Below, piece after piece: positions 34,843 through 41,493 of a stretch of DNA of 64,000 nucleotides (position 1 is its first letter; every line of letters starts with the position of its first letter). The position numbers were made by a program, and so were the translations under genes. The notes under the pieces are model-generated. The model saw only the letters and a list, made by a program, of their open reading frames with translations, was not told the origin of the DNA and did no database searches. Source of the stretch: Paenarthrobacter sp. GOM3 (GTDB lineage: Bacteria; Actinomycetota; Actinomycetes; Actinomycetales; Micrococcaceae); contig NZ_CP136562.1 of assembly GCF_018215265.2 (NCBI RefSeq), positions 992,001-1,056,000 on the forward strand, written 5' to 3'.

Positions 34843-35370
34843 GGCCTGGGCTCCGGTCTTCGCACCCTTTGCCGCCAAGCGCACCCGTCATCCCTGGTGC
34901 GCCGGGCGGGTAGGGGTGCGTCTCTCGCGAAGAGGTGGTGCGCCGGCGTGGGCTCGGGGCTTCGCACCCTTTTCCGCCAAGCGCACCCGTCATCCCTGGT
35001 GCGCTGGGCGGGTAGTGGTGCGCTGGGCGGGTACGGATGCGCCGCTCGTGAACAAGGGGTGCGCTGGCCTGGGCTCGGGGCTTCGCACCCTTTTCCGCCA
35101 AGCGCACCCGTCATCCCTGGTGCGCTGGGCGGGTAGTGGTGCGCCCCGTCGTGAACAAGGGGTGCGCTGGCCTGGGCTCGGGGCTTCGCACCCTTTTCCG
35201 CCGAGCGCACCCGTCATCCGTGGTGTGCTGGGCGGGTAGTGGTGCGCTGCACGCGAACAGGTGGTGCGCTGGGCGGGTAGGGGTGCGCCCCTTGCGAACA
35301 AGTGGTGCGCTGGGCGGGTAGTGGTGCGCCGCCGACGAACAAGTGGTGCGCGTGGCGGGTAGGAGCGCGG
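34843..35370. repeat. Composite intergenic tandem-repeat array with phased GGTGCGC heptamers
   Basis: The 535-base gap between two convergent genes is filled end to end. Two modules are seen: A, 61 bp, with copies starting at 34843, 34945, 35066 and 35169, and B, about 41 bp, beginning GGGCGGGTAG. The order is A-B, A-B(with an extra 19-bp insertion), A-B, A-B, B, B, then a truncated B to 35370. The A copies differ by one to four bases. Each A contains an inverted repeat AGCGCACC-N10-GGTGCGCT (one arm degenerate in copies 1 and 4). GGTGCGC or a one-base variant occurs at 17 positions with spacings of 19, 22 (once 23) or 61. Open frames run through the array on both strands but look like by-products of the repeats. 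The function is unknown. Confidence 0.9.
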
Positions 35371-35374
35371 AAAA

Positions 35375-36001
35375 TCAGGCGGTCTTTGCGCCCTTCCGCC
35401 CCAGGAACACGGCAGCCACGCCGCAGAGGAGACTGACCAGGAAAAGCACCCACGACGCGATGGTGAGGCCGGAAGCCAAAGCCACGGCCCCGGCGTCGGG
35501 CGTTTCGGCGGCCAGCATGGAATCGATGGCCACGTTGGACCACAGGTGGGCCACTGCGAACAGCAACGGAGCGGCCCACATGGCCCAGCGCCAGGACTTG
35601 CGTGCCACGTTGGTGCCGATCAGCAACAGCCAGCTGAAGCCGAAAATCAGGGGGAACAACGTGCCGGCGGTCTTGTGGACGTAGTTCAACTGGCCGCGCG
35701 CGGACTCGTCCATCGCGGCGCGAAGCTGCGCCACGTACTCCTGCGAGAACCCGCCGATCAGCGAGTCCGGCATGGCCAGGCCGCCGGAGAGCTGTGTCAT
35801 CTGGTTCAGGGTCAGCAGGTGCAGGTACCAGAACAGGAACAGGCTGGCCACGACGCCCGCGATCACAATGAGCTTGGAGTTGCTCTGGGCCTTCTGCGGG
35901 GTGCGCTGGGTGGTGGTGTTGATCACGGGAGGCAGCGAGTGATCGGGAACCACTGCCTTCGCTCCGTGCTTCTTGATGCGCTGCGCTGGTGTCTTGGCCA
36001 T
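35375..36001 (-). CDS. Integral membrane protein of unknown function, 208 aa
   Basis: The start chosen is the ATG at 35999-36001 (MAKTPAQRIKKHGAKAV), because a GATAAT box lies 7 nt before it; the ATG at 36010 would fall inside that box. A basic cytoplasmic start leads to about four hydrophobic segments, near 44-62, 112-130, 140-160 and 172-195. GQLNYVHKTAGTLFPLIFGFSW and a VAHLWSNVAIDSM stretch are the most distinctive parts. No family was recognised. It is divergent from the IMPase gene with only 33 bases between the start codons, and it ends at the repeat array. Confidence 0.72.
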   Translation of the reverse strand: MAKTPAQRIKKHGAKAVVPDHSLPPVINTTTQRTPQKAQSNSKLIVIAGVVASLFLFWYLHLLTLNQMTQLSGGLAMPDSLIGGFSQEYVAQLRAAMDESARGQLNYVHKTAGTLFPLIFGFSWLLLIGTNVARKSWRWAMWAAPLLFAVAHLWSNVAIDSMLAAETPDAGAVALASGLTIASWVLFLVSLLCGVAAVFLGRKGAKTA

Positions 36002-36008
36002 GTCATTC

Positions 36009-36028
36009 ATTATCCCGCCACATAAGCT
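36009..36028. promoter_or_regulatory. Back-to-back leaderless promoters
   Basis: GATAAT on the minus strand (36014-36009) serves the membrane protein, and TAAGCT on the plus strand (36023-36028) lies 6 nt before the IMPase ATG. The two -10 boxes are 8 bp apart, so each -35 region must overlap the other gene's 5' end and the two polymerases cannot bind together. Confidence 0.65.
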
Positions 36029-36034
36029 GGACCC

Positions 36035-36880
36035 ATGACCACCGGCAGGCACACCGCAACTGAACTCGATCCAGCACTCGACGATTACCAATTGGCCAGC
36101 GCCCTGGTCCGCGAAGCAGGCCAACTGGCGCTGCTCATGCGGATGGGCGGCCTGCAGGGGGAACGGAAGACGTCGGTGTCCGACGTCGTCACGGCAGCCG
36201 ACCACGCGGCCGAGGCTTACGTCCTGGAACAGTTGCGGCGCTGCCGCCCGGAAGACGGCATCCTGGGCGAGGAAGGCGCATCGGTGGCCGGCACCAGCGG
36301 CCGAACCTGGGTGATCGACCCCGTGGACGGCACCTACAACTTCCTGCACGGCTCCACCTATTGGTGCTCGGCCATTGCCCTGAAGCGTGACGATTCGGAC
36401 CACGGTGGCAACCCCGTGGTGGACCCCGAGGTGTTGCTCGGCGCCATCTACCAGCCCGAACTGGACAAGCTGTGGCTGGGCGGACAGGAACAGGCCGCCA
36501 CGCTGAACGGCGATCCCATTTCAGGTTCCGGGGACCGCGCGGTGGGCGAGATCTGCGCCGCAACCTACATCCACCCCACGTGGCTGGCCGATCCACGCAC
36601 GGCCATGCCCTGGCACGCCGCAGCCATCACGGCGGCGTCGCTGCGCATGTTCGGTTCAGGTTCCTGCGACCTCGGCCGCGTCGCCGACGGCGAACTCGGG
36701 TGCTGGTTCCAGCACAGCTGCCCCGAATGGGACTGGCTCCCCGGCAAGGCGATCGTCCGTGCGGCCGGCGGGGACACCGCCGTCGTGAAGGTCAACGGAA
36801 TGAACTGGTTCGTCGCTGGAGGCCCGACGGCGGTCCGCGACTTAAGCGCGGCCCTCGCCTCTGTTCCCCAGTTCGCCTAG
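36035..36880 (+). CDS. Inositol-monophosphatase-family phosphatase
   Basis: 281 residues, leaderless ATG. The metal-binding motifs of the family are complete: GEEGAS near 78-83, WVIDPVDGTYNF near 90-101 (DPxDGTxNF) and WDWLPGKAIVRAAGG near 231-245. GSGSCDLGRVADGELGCW is the usual conserved helix. Such enzymes hydrolyse inositol phosphates, histidinol phosphate (HisN) or related sugar phosphates; which one cannot be settled from the motifs. It is far from the inositol catabolic cluster and probably unrelated to it. Confidence 0.88.
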   Translation: MTTGRHTATELDPALDDYQLASALVREAGQLALLMRMGGLQGERKTSVSDVVTAADHAAEAYVLEQLRRCRPEDGILGEEGASVAGTSGRTWVIDPVDGTYNFLHGSTYWCSAIALKRDDSDHGGNPVVDPEVLLGAIYQPELDKLWLGGQEQAATLNGDPISGSGDRAVGEICAATYIHPTWLADPRTAMPWHAAAITAASLRMFGSGSCDLGRVADGELGCWFQHSCPEWDWLPGKAIVRAAGGDTAVVKVNGMNWFVAGGPTAVRDLSAALASVPQFA

Positions 36881-37024
36881 GGGCCCGAAAGCGGCGTTAA
36901 CCCCTTCGGGTACCACCGCGAACTGCCACCGTTTGCCCTTGTTACTTTGCACCGGGGGGCGACTGCCCCCACGGTCTCAGCTGCAGAACAGCCCTGTCCT
37001 GCAGCGTTCGCAAGGGGGAAGTAC

Positions 37025-38341
37025 TTGAACAGCAAGAGCAAGCTGTGGCCCACAGCCGTCGGCGTTACCGCCGTCTCGGCTTTGGCCATCGGCCTCGTCG
37101 CCGCACCCGCGGCAAATGCAGCACCCACTGACGTGATTTCGCTCGGCAGTGGCCAGATCATCGATGGTTCCGTCCTGGCCATCCCGAACTTCGCCAACCT
37201 CGCCGCCAACGGCGCAGCAACTGCCCAGCAGATCGGCACTCCGCCCACCGGGCCGGCGGTTATCGAGAACAGCGACCCGCTCGACCTCAGCGCCGTGTTC
37301 GGCGTCGTCAACGTCGGCGCGGGCAACATTCCGCTGCTGCAGAACAACGGCATCATCCAGGTTGGCGCGGTCAGCCAGTACGGCAAGGCCGTCAACGACG
37401 GCTCCTCGGAAGCCTTCTCCGGCACCGTAAGCGGCGCCCCCGGACTGGTCACGCTGCCCGCGGGCCTCCCAACCTCGGGCGACCCGTCCATCCCCGCGGC
37501 CCGCATCACGGCCGGTACCGCCGCCATCCTCGGTGGCACCGACCTGGTGAACCTCAACCTGGACATCACCACCCTTGCCGCAGCAGCCAAGAAGGACCAA
37601 GGCGCTGCACCGCAGGGTGCCTACGCTGTCGCAGGCGTCTCGGCGAACGTTGGCGGCACCTTGGTGGGCGGCGTCTCCACAGCACTCACTCCGCTGCTGA
37701 ACACCGCCAACGTAGCTTTGTCCGCTGTTGGCCTGCCCATCACCAACCCGCTTGCCAGCGGCGTCATCGAGATCACCGAGGCTGACCTTTTGGCTGCGGC
37801 CGGTGTCGCGGACCTGAACTCGCTGCCTGCCGGGACCGACCTCATCTCATTCCTTCCGGCTGCCGTGTCCACCAAGATCCAGAGCATCCTGGCCACCACC
37901 CTGTCCAGCACCCGCGCCGCGGTTCAGGCATTGCCTGACACCCTCCCGCCGCTCGGCCTGCCCAACGTCGCCAAGACCACGGCCCTGCTTGCAGTCACCA
38001 CCCTGGAAACGGCAGTCAACGGTTTGGTAGGGGGCCTGGCGACAAGCTTGGTCACTCCCTTGGGCAACGCATTGACGGCCCTGGTTTCGGCCAAGGTCAA
38101 CGTCCAGGAAACAGCTCCGTCGGGTGCCTTCACCCAGCGCGCCCTGCAGGTGGGTATTGCCGGCGGCTCCATCGCCACCGTCAACCTCGCCAGCGCCACA
38201 GTTGGTCCCAACCTGGACGCAGCGGCCATCCCGCTGGTCAACACCGACACCATGGCAATCAGCGGTGGCGTTGCACTCCTGGCACTGCTCACCTGGCTGT
38301 TCGTCCGCTCGCGCCGCCAGACTGCGGTAGCTGCTGCCTGA
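37025..38341 (+). CDS. Secreted, C-terminally anchored surface protein (choice-of-anchor G-like)
   Basis: 438 residues from a TTG at 37025 with AAGGGGGAA about 5-6 nt upstream; the ATG-type frame from 36947 has no such site. Signal peptide 1-32 ends at ANAAPT. The body is low in charge, rich in Ala, Val, Leu, Gly, Thr and Asn, and contains SDPLDLSAVFGVVNVGAG-like text typical of 'choice-of-anchor G' proteins (recognised from memory). The end is a tail anchor: AISGGVALLALLTWLFV followed by RSRRQ. There is no LPXTG. The leader holds small hairpins (GGGGGC/GCCCCC near 36955-36970 and CTGCAG/CTGCAG at 36981-37004). The exosortase-like gene 1.7 kb downstream may process this tail. Confidence 0.75.
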   Translation: MNSKSKLWPTAVGVTAVSALAIGLVAAPAANAAPTDVISLGSGQIIDGSVLAIPNFANLAANGAATAQQIGTPPTGPAVIENSDPLDLSAVFGVVNVGAGNIPLLQNNGIIQVGAVSQYGKAVNDGSSEAFSGTVSGAPGLVTLPAGLPTSGDPSIPAARITAGTAAILGGTDLVNLNLDITTLAAAAKKDQGAAPQGAYAVAGVSANVGGTLVGGVSTALTPLLNTANVALSAVGLPITNPLASGVIEITEADLLAAAGVADLNSLPAGTDLISFLPAAVSTKIQSILATTLSSTRAAVQALPDTLPPLGLPNVAKTTALLAVTTLETAVNGLVGGLATSLVTPLGNALTALVSAKVNVQETAPSGAFTQRALQVGIAGGSIATVNLASATVGPNLDAAAIPLVNTDTMAISGGVALLALLTWLFVRSRRQTAVAAA

Positions 38342-38383
38342 TCGCTGTGAGCGCATCAAGCAACAGCGAAAGGAGAACGCCTC

Positions 38384-38566
38384 ATGTACGGCCATAACTG
38401 GACTGCAGGCGGCACAGCAGCCGGCGGTACCGCCCTCGCTGTTACCGGTGCCCCAACCCTTGGTTGGGTCATCCTGGTGGGTGTCGCACTGCTGATTACC
38501 GGCTTCGTGGTCCTGCGTAACAGCAGGCTCAAGGCTGCGAAGCGGGATACGGGCCCCAACCCGTAG
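38384..38566 (+). CDS. 60-residue tail-anchored mini-protein with an LAVTG motif
   Basis: ATG at 38384 with AAAGGAG about 8 nt upstream. Only about 18 polar, Gly/Thr/Ala-rich residues precede LAVTG (18-22), a hydrophobic segment of 20 residues (about 26-46) and a basic tail with RNSRLKAAKR. This tripartite end resembles a sortase class E signal (LAXTG) or an exosortase tail, yet the protein has no N-terminal signal peptide and almost no exposed domain. It lies between the surface protein and the glycosyltransferase on the same strand. Function unknown; it may be a subunit or test-piece-sized substrate of the local exosortase. Confidence 0.72.
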   Translation: MYGHNWTAGGTAAGGTALAVTGAPTLGWVILVGVALLITGFVVLRNSRLKAAKRDTGPNP

Positions 38567-38573
38567 CACCACC

Positions 38574-38605
38574 GGCGGGACGGCTCCTGCAAGGGCCGTC
38601 CCGCC
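38574..38605 (+). terminator. Terminator-like hairpin between the mini-protein and the glycosyltransferase
   Basis: Perfect 11-bp GC-rich stem GGCGGGACGGC (38574-38584) / GCCGTCCCGCC (38595-38605) with a 10-nt loop, eight bases after the stop. There is no T-tract, so it may slow polymerase or stabilise the upstream mRNA, giving more surface protein than glycosyltransferase. Confidence 0.55.
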
Positions 38606-38658
38606 ACCCCTTACCTCCCATCCCGGCCGATCGGCCAAGCCCTAAGCATCGGAAATAC

Positions 38659-40020
38659 ATGTCGGTACTCGAATCCGCCCAGGCATTGGCTTTTGTGCTG
38701 CTGGTGGTTTTTCTGTCGTACATCCTGGTGATCCTGGTCCCGTTCCTTCGGCGAAAGCCTGATCCCGAAGGCGATCCCGGCAGCTTCTCGTGGCACGTGT
38801 TCATCCCGTGCCGTGACGAAGAAGTGGTGATCGGCAAGACCCTTGAATTGCTCCGGGCGCAATTCCCGCAGGCCCACGTCTGGGTTGTCGACGACGACAG
38901 CGACGACGCCACCGCGGACCTCGTCAGCGCGGCCTCCCACCAGGACGACATGATCCACTTGGTCCGCCGCCGGCGTCCGCTCGCCCGCACCGGCAAGGGC
39001 GACGCCCTTAACGCCGCCTACCGGTCGTTGGACTCATGGCTGCCCGTCGGCGTCGACCGTTCTTCGGTGATCGTCCTGGTGGTCGACGCCGATGGTCACC
39101 TTGCCGGCAATGCCTTCCGGCAGGCGGCCGGTCCGCTCGCATTCGGTGACCCCGAGGTAGGTGCCGCACAGACCGCCGTCTGGATGTCCAACCTAGACGA
39201 TCCCGACCTCCAGGGCGGCACAGGCCGGGAACGGATCAAGCGCTCGTTCGGCCGCTACTTGGTCCTGATGCAGGACATGGAATTCAGGACCACCATCGCG
39301 GCCATGCAGTCCCTGAGGCGGCACACGCTGACGGTCGGGTTGGGCGGCAACGGCCAATTCACCCGGTTGTCTGCGCTCGATGCCATCGCCAGGACCTCAG
39401 GCCAGCCATGGCACGGTGCCTTGCTGGAGGACTACGAACTGGCCATCCACATCATGCTGGGCGGCTACAAAACGGTTTACATGCATGACACGCACGTGGC
39501 CCAGGAAGCTCTGCCGGACCTGCGGCGGCTCCTGACACAACGGACGCGCTGGTGCCACGGCGGGATGCAGTGCAGCACCTACCTGAAACGGATCTTCGAG
39601 TCGCCGTACTTCAGCAACGTCGGCGCCATTGAATCCAGCTACTTCCTCATTCAGCCCTTCATCCAGATCATCGGCCTGGTGCTGTGGCCCACCCTGTTCG
39701 TCACCATGGTGGCCCAAGGTGCCCTGACCATGGGCAGCTTCGCGGCGTGGATCTCGGCCGCGTGGTTCATCATCCCCTTGATCTTCGCAACGGGCGTCCT
39801 GCCTTTCGCCCTGTGGGGGCTCGTGTACAGGCGGCAAGTCACTCCGGAAAAGAACTTCATGACCGGCGTCGTGTGGGGCCTTGGCTATTGGCTTTACATG
39901 TACCAGAACTACGTCACCGTGCTGAGGGCAACGTACCGCCTCATCACGGGCCGGCACGGGTGGGCGAAAACACGCCGCAACCATGAGGCCGACGTCAAAC
40001 TACTAGCGAAGGAAGCCTAG
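38659..40020 (+). CDS. Processive family 2 glycosyltransferase (membrane)
   Basis: 453 residues. N-terminal TM at 9-31, then a GT-A domain with VVDDDSDD at 77-83, the metal-binding DAD at 143-145, the catalytic-base ED at 257-258 (LLEDYE) and QRTRW at 294-298, the QxxRW motif of processive enzymes such as cellulose or hyaluronan synthases. Three to four TM segments follow (about 325-420). It should polymerise or transfer sugars at the membrane from a nucleotide sugar. The exosortase-like gene starts with a one-base overlap (TAGTG), so the two are translationally coupled. Confidence 0.87.
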   Translation: MSVLESAQALAFVLLVVFLSYILVILVPFLRRKPDPEGDPGSFSWHVFIPCRDEEVVIGKTLELLRAQFPQAHVWVVDDDSDDATADLVSAASHQDDMIHLVRRRRPLARTGKGDALNAAYRSLDSWLPVGVDRSSVIVLVVDADGHLAGNAFRQAAGPLAFGDPEVGAAQTAVWMSNLDDPDLQGGTGRERIKRSFGRYLVLMQDMEFRTTIAAMQSLRRHTLTVGLGGNGQFTRLSALDAIARTSGQPWHGALLEDYELAIHIMLGGYKTVYMHDTHVAQEALPDLRRLLTQRTRWCHGGMQCSTYLKRIFESPYFSNVGAIESSYFLIQPFIQIIGLVLWPTLFVTMVAQGALTMGSFAAWISAAWFIIPLIFATGVLPFALWGLVYRRQVTPEKNFMTGVVWGLGYWLYMYQNYVTVLRATYRLITGRHGWAKTRRNHEADVKLLAKEA

Positions 40021-40616
40021 TGGCTGCGAGCGCCAACCTCAGTGATGTCAACGTTCCCCGGGGGCCACGCGCCATCCCAGCGCAGAAGGCCCGTGGCGGA
40101 GGGATGCTCGGGTTGCTGTTCCTGGCCGCTGCCACGGTGGCCATGCTGCAGCAGGACCACATCAGGGCAGCGGAAGCCTGGCTCATGGCTACGGTTTTCG
40201 ACGGGATACTGGGCGGGGCGTCCTACAGTGTGGACGACATCATCTTCCACAACGTGGGGGCGGGCCAGCCCTACGCCCTCATGGTGACAGGACTGTGCTC
40301 CAGCGCGGTTCTCCTGACGCCCATCGCCGCCCTGGCGGGGATCCTGTTCCTGATGGGGCGGATTCCCGTGTCGCGGCTCATGCCTGCTGCCCTTACCGCC
40401 CTTGCTATCGTGTGCCTGAGCAACGCAACCCGGTACTTCATGATCGCCGCCGCCCAACAGAGCTGGGGCCAGCAGGGCTTTGACCTCATGCACCACTTCC
40501 TGGGTTCCTTCGTGGTGATCTTCGGTTTCGTGGCCGCGATCATCGTCCTGGTGCGTGCCGCCGTCGTCCGCAAGGACCGCCCGGTTGCCAAGCGGAGGGG
40601 GCGGCGTGCGTCCTAG
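40020..40616 (+). CDS. Exosortase/archaeosortase-like transpeptidase
   Basis: 198 residues from a GTG overlapping the glycosyltransferase stop by one base. About five TM segments. The three invariant residues of exosortases stand in the expected order and contexts: Cys93 in VTGLCSSAVLL, Arg138 in LSNATRYF (the NxxR motif) and His158/His159 in MHHFLGSF. Exosortases cut C-terminal tails of secreted proteins at the membrane and probably join them to another molecule. The protein ends in a very basic tail (KRRGRRAS). In Gram-negatives these enzymes sit with exopolysaccharide genes, as here. The subgroup could not be named. Confidence 0.72.
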   Translation: MAASANLSDVNVPRGPRAIPAQKARGGGMLGLLFLAAATVAMLQQDHIRAAEAWLMATVFDGILGGASYSVDDIIFHNVGAGQPYALMVTGLCSSAVLLTPIAALAGILFLMGRIPVSRLMPAALTALAIVCLSNATRYFMIAAAQQSWGQQGFDLMHHFLGSFVVIFGFVAAIIVLVRAAVVRKDRPVAKRRGRRAS

Positions 40617-41493
40617 ACGGCAGGCCGTGCTCCCGGCTCTCGCTTTGTTTTCGGCCCTGTCCCTGGCCCTGACCGGCTGCGGTGCCGGTGCTGCTACGGA
40701 CGCGGAGGTTGCCGCGGTCTCCACGGACAATGGAATCCGCGTGGGGCAGTGCTACCTCATTTCGACTCCAGAGGAATATGGAGCCAGTAGCCATACGGGT
40801 CCGGCGGTTGCCTGTGCTGAGCCGCACACCACCCAGACTTTCCTGGTGGCTACTGTGCCCCAGCCGCTGTCCGAGCAGACGGAGCGTCCCCTGCACGAGC
40901 AACTCCAGAACCTCACCGCCCGTTTATGCCCAGCTGCGGAACTGCGCAGGTACCTTGGCGGCACGGAGCGCGATGCCACCACAGGAATGGCAATCACTGG
41001 TTACTACCCCACCCGCGCTGACTGGTCGGCCGGCAGCAGGACCGTGCGTTGCGACGTCCTGACAACCACGGCTGATATGGCTCCCAGGGAGAGCAGGGGC
41101 GACCTCAAGGACGCCCTGGCTGGGCCGGGCTCCGCTCCGATCCGGCTTTGCTACGTCCAGGAGATCAAAGACGGCGTGCTGGGTTCCGAAGGTACGGACA
41201 CGTCCTGTTCCGAGCCGCATACTACTGAGGATGTCAGTGCCTGGTTTGGCCAGGACGCTTCGCTGGTGCCATTGGCCGCGCAGCAGGAACGCTGCCTTCC
41301 TTTCGTGCTCGATTTCCTGAACGTGGATGTTCTCCCCGCAGATGTGGAAGTTCGGCCGATAGTGCGCGTCGACGGCGGTGCGCGGGCTGTCCGTTGTGGC
41401 GTGGCACCGCGGCAGCCAGCGGGTCCTGAACGCTGGACCGGGACCCTTGCACCCGTTGCCGGCACGGTGAGTGGGGAAGTAGCCAATGGTTGA
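40606..41493 (+). CDS. Lipoprotein with two septum-formation-like repeats
   Basis: The GTG at 40606 follows GGAGGGG and overlaps the exosortase gene by 11 bases; protein begins VRPRRQAVLPALALF, giving 295 residues. The lipobox LTGC places Cys25 as the lipid-anchored residue. Two copies of a Cys-x(n)-C-x-E-P-H-T-T pattern occur: GQCYLI...CAEPHTTQTF and RLCYVQ...CSEPHTTEDV, matching the 'septum formation' domain of actinobacterial membrane proteins. Function unknown; extracytoplasmic, disulfide-rich. It overlaps the next gene by 8 bases, so it belongs to the same tightly packed operon. Confidence 0.75.
   Translation: MRPRRQAVLPALALFSALSLALTGCGAGAATDAEVAAVSTDNGIRVGQCYLISTPEEYGASSHTGPAVACAEPHTTQTFLVATVPQPLSEQTERPLHEQLQNLTARLCPAAELRRYLGGTERDATTGMAITGYYPTRADWSAGSRTVRCDVLTTTADMAPRESRGDLKDALAGPGSAPIRLCYVQEIKDGVLGSEGTDTSCSEPHTTEDVSAWFGQDASLVPLAAQQERCLPFVLDFLNVDVLPADVEVRPIVRVDGGARAVRCGVAPRQPAGPERWTGTLAPVAGTVSGEVANG

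Noticed and set aside
34725..35301. Open frames on both strands across the repeat array, encoding Pro/Arg-rich repeats
   Set aside because: They exist in several frames at once, follow the DNA repeat exactly, lack ribosome-binding sites and have no protein-like hydrophobic pattern. They are by-products of a GC-rich repeat.
34843..35370. CRISPR array
   Set aside because: Modules are tandem and near-identical along their whole length; there are no unique spacers, and no cas gene is in the window.
38313..38566. PEP-CTERM motif in the two tail-anchored proteins
   Set aside because: Neither tail contains Pro-Glu-Pro before the hydrophobic segment; the anchor type is therefore left open.
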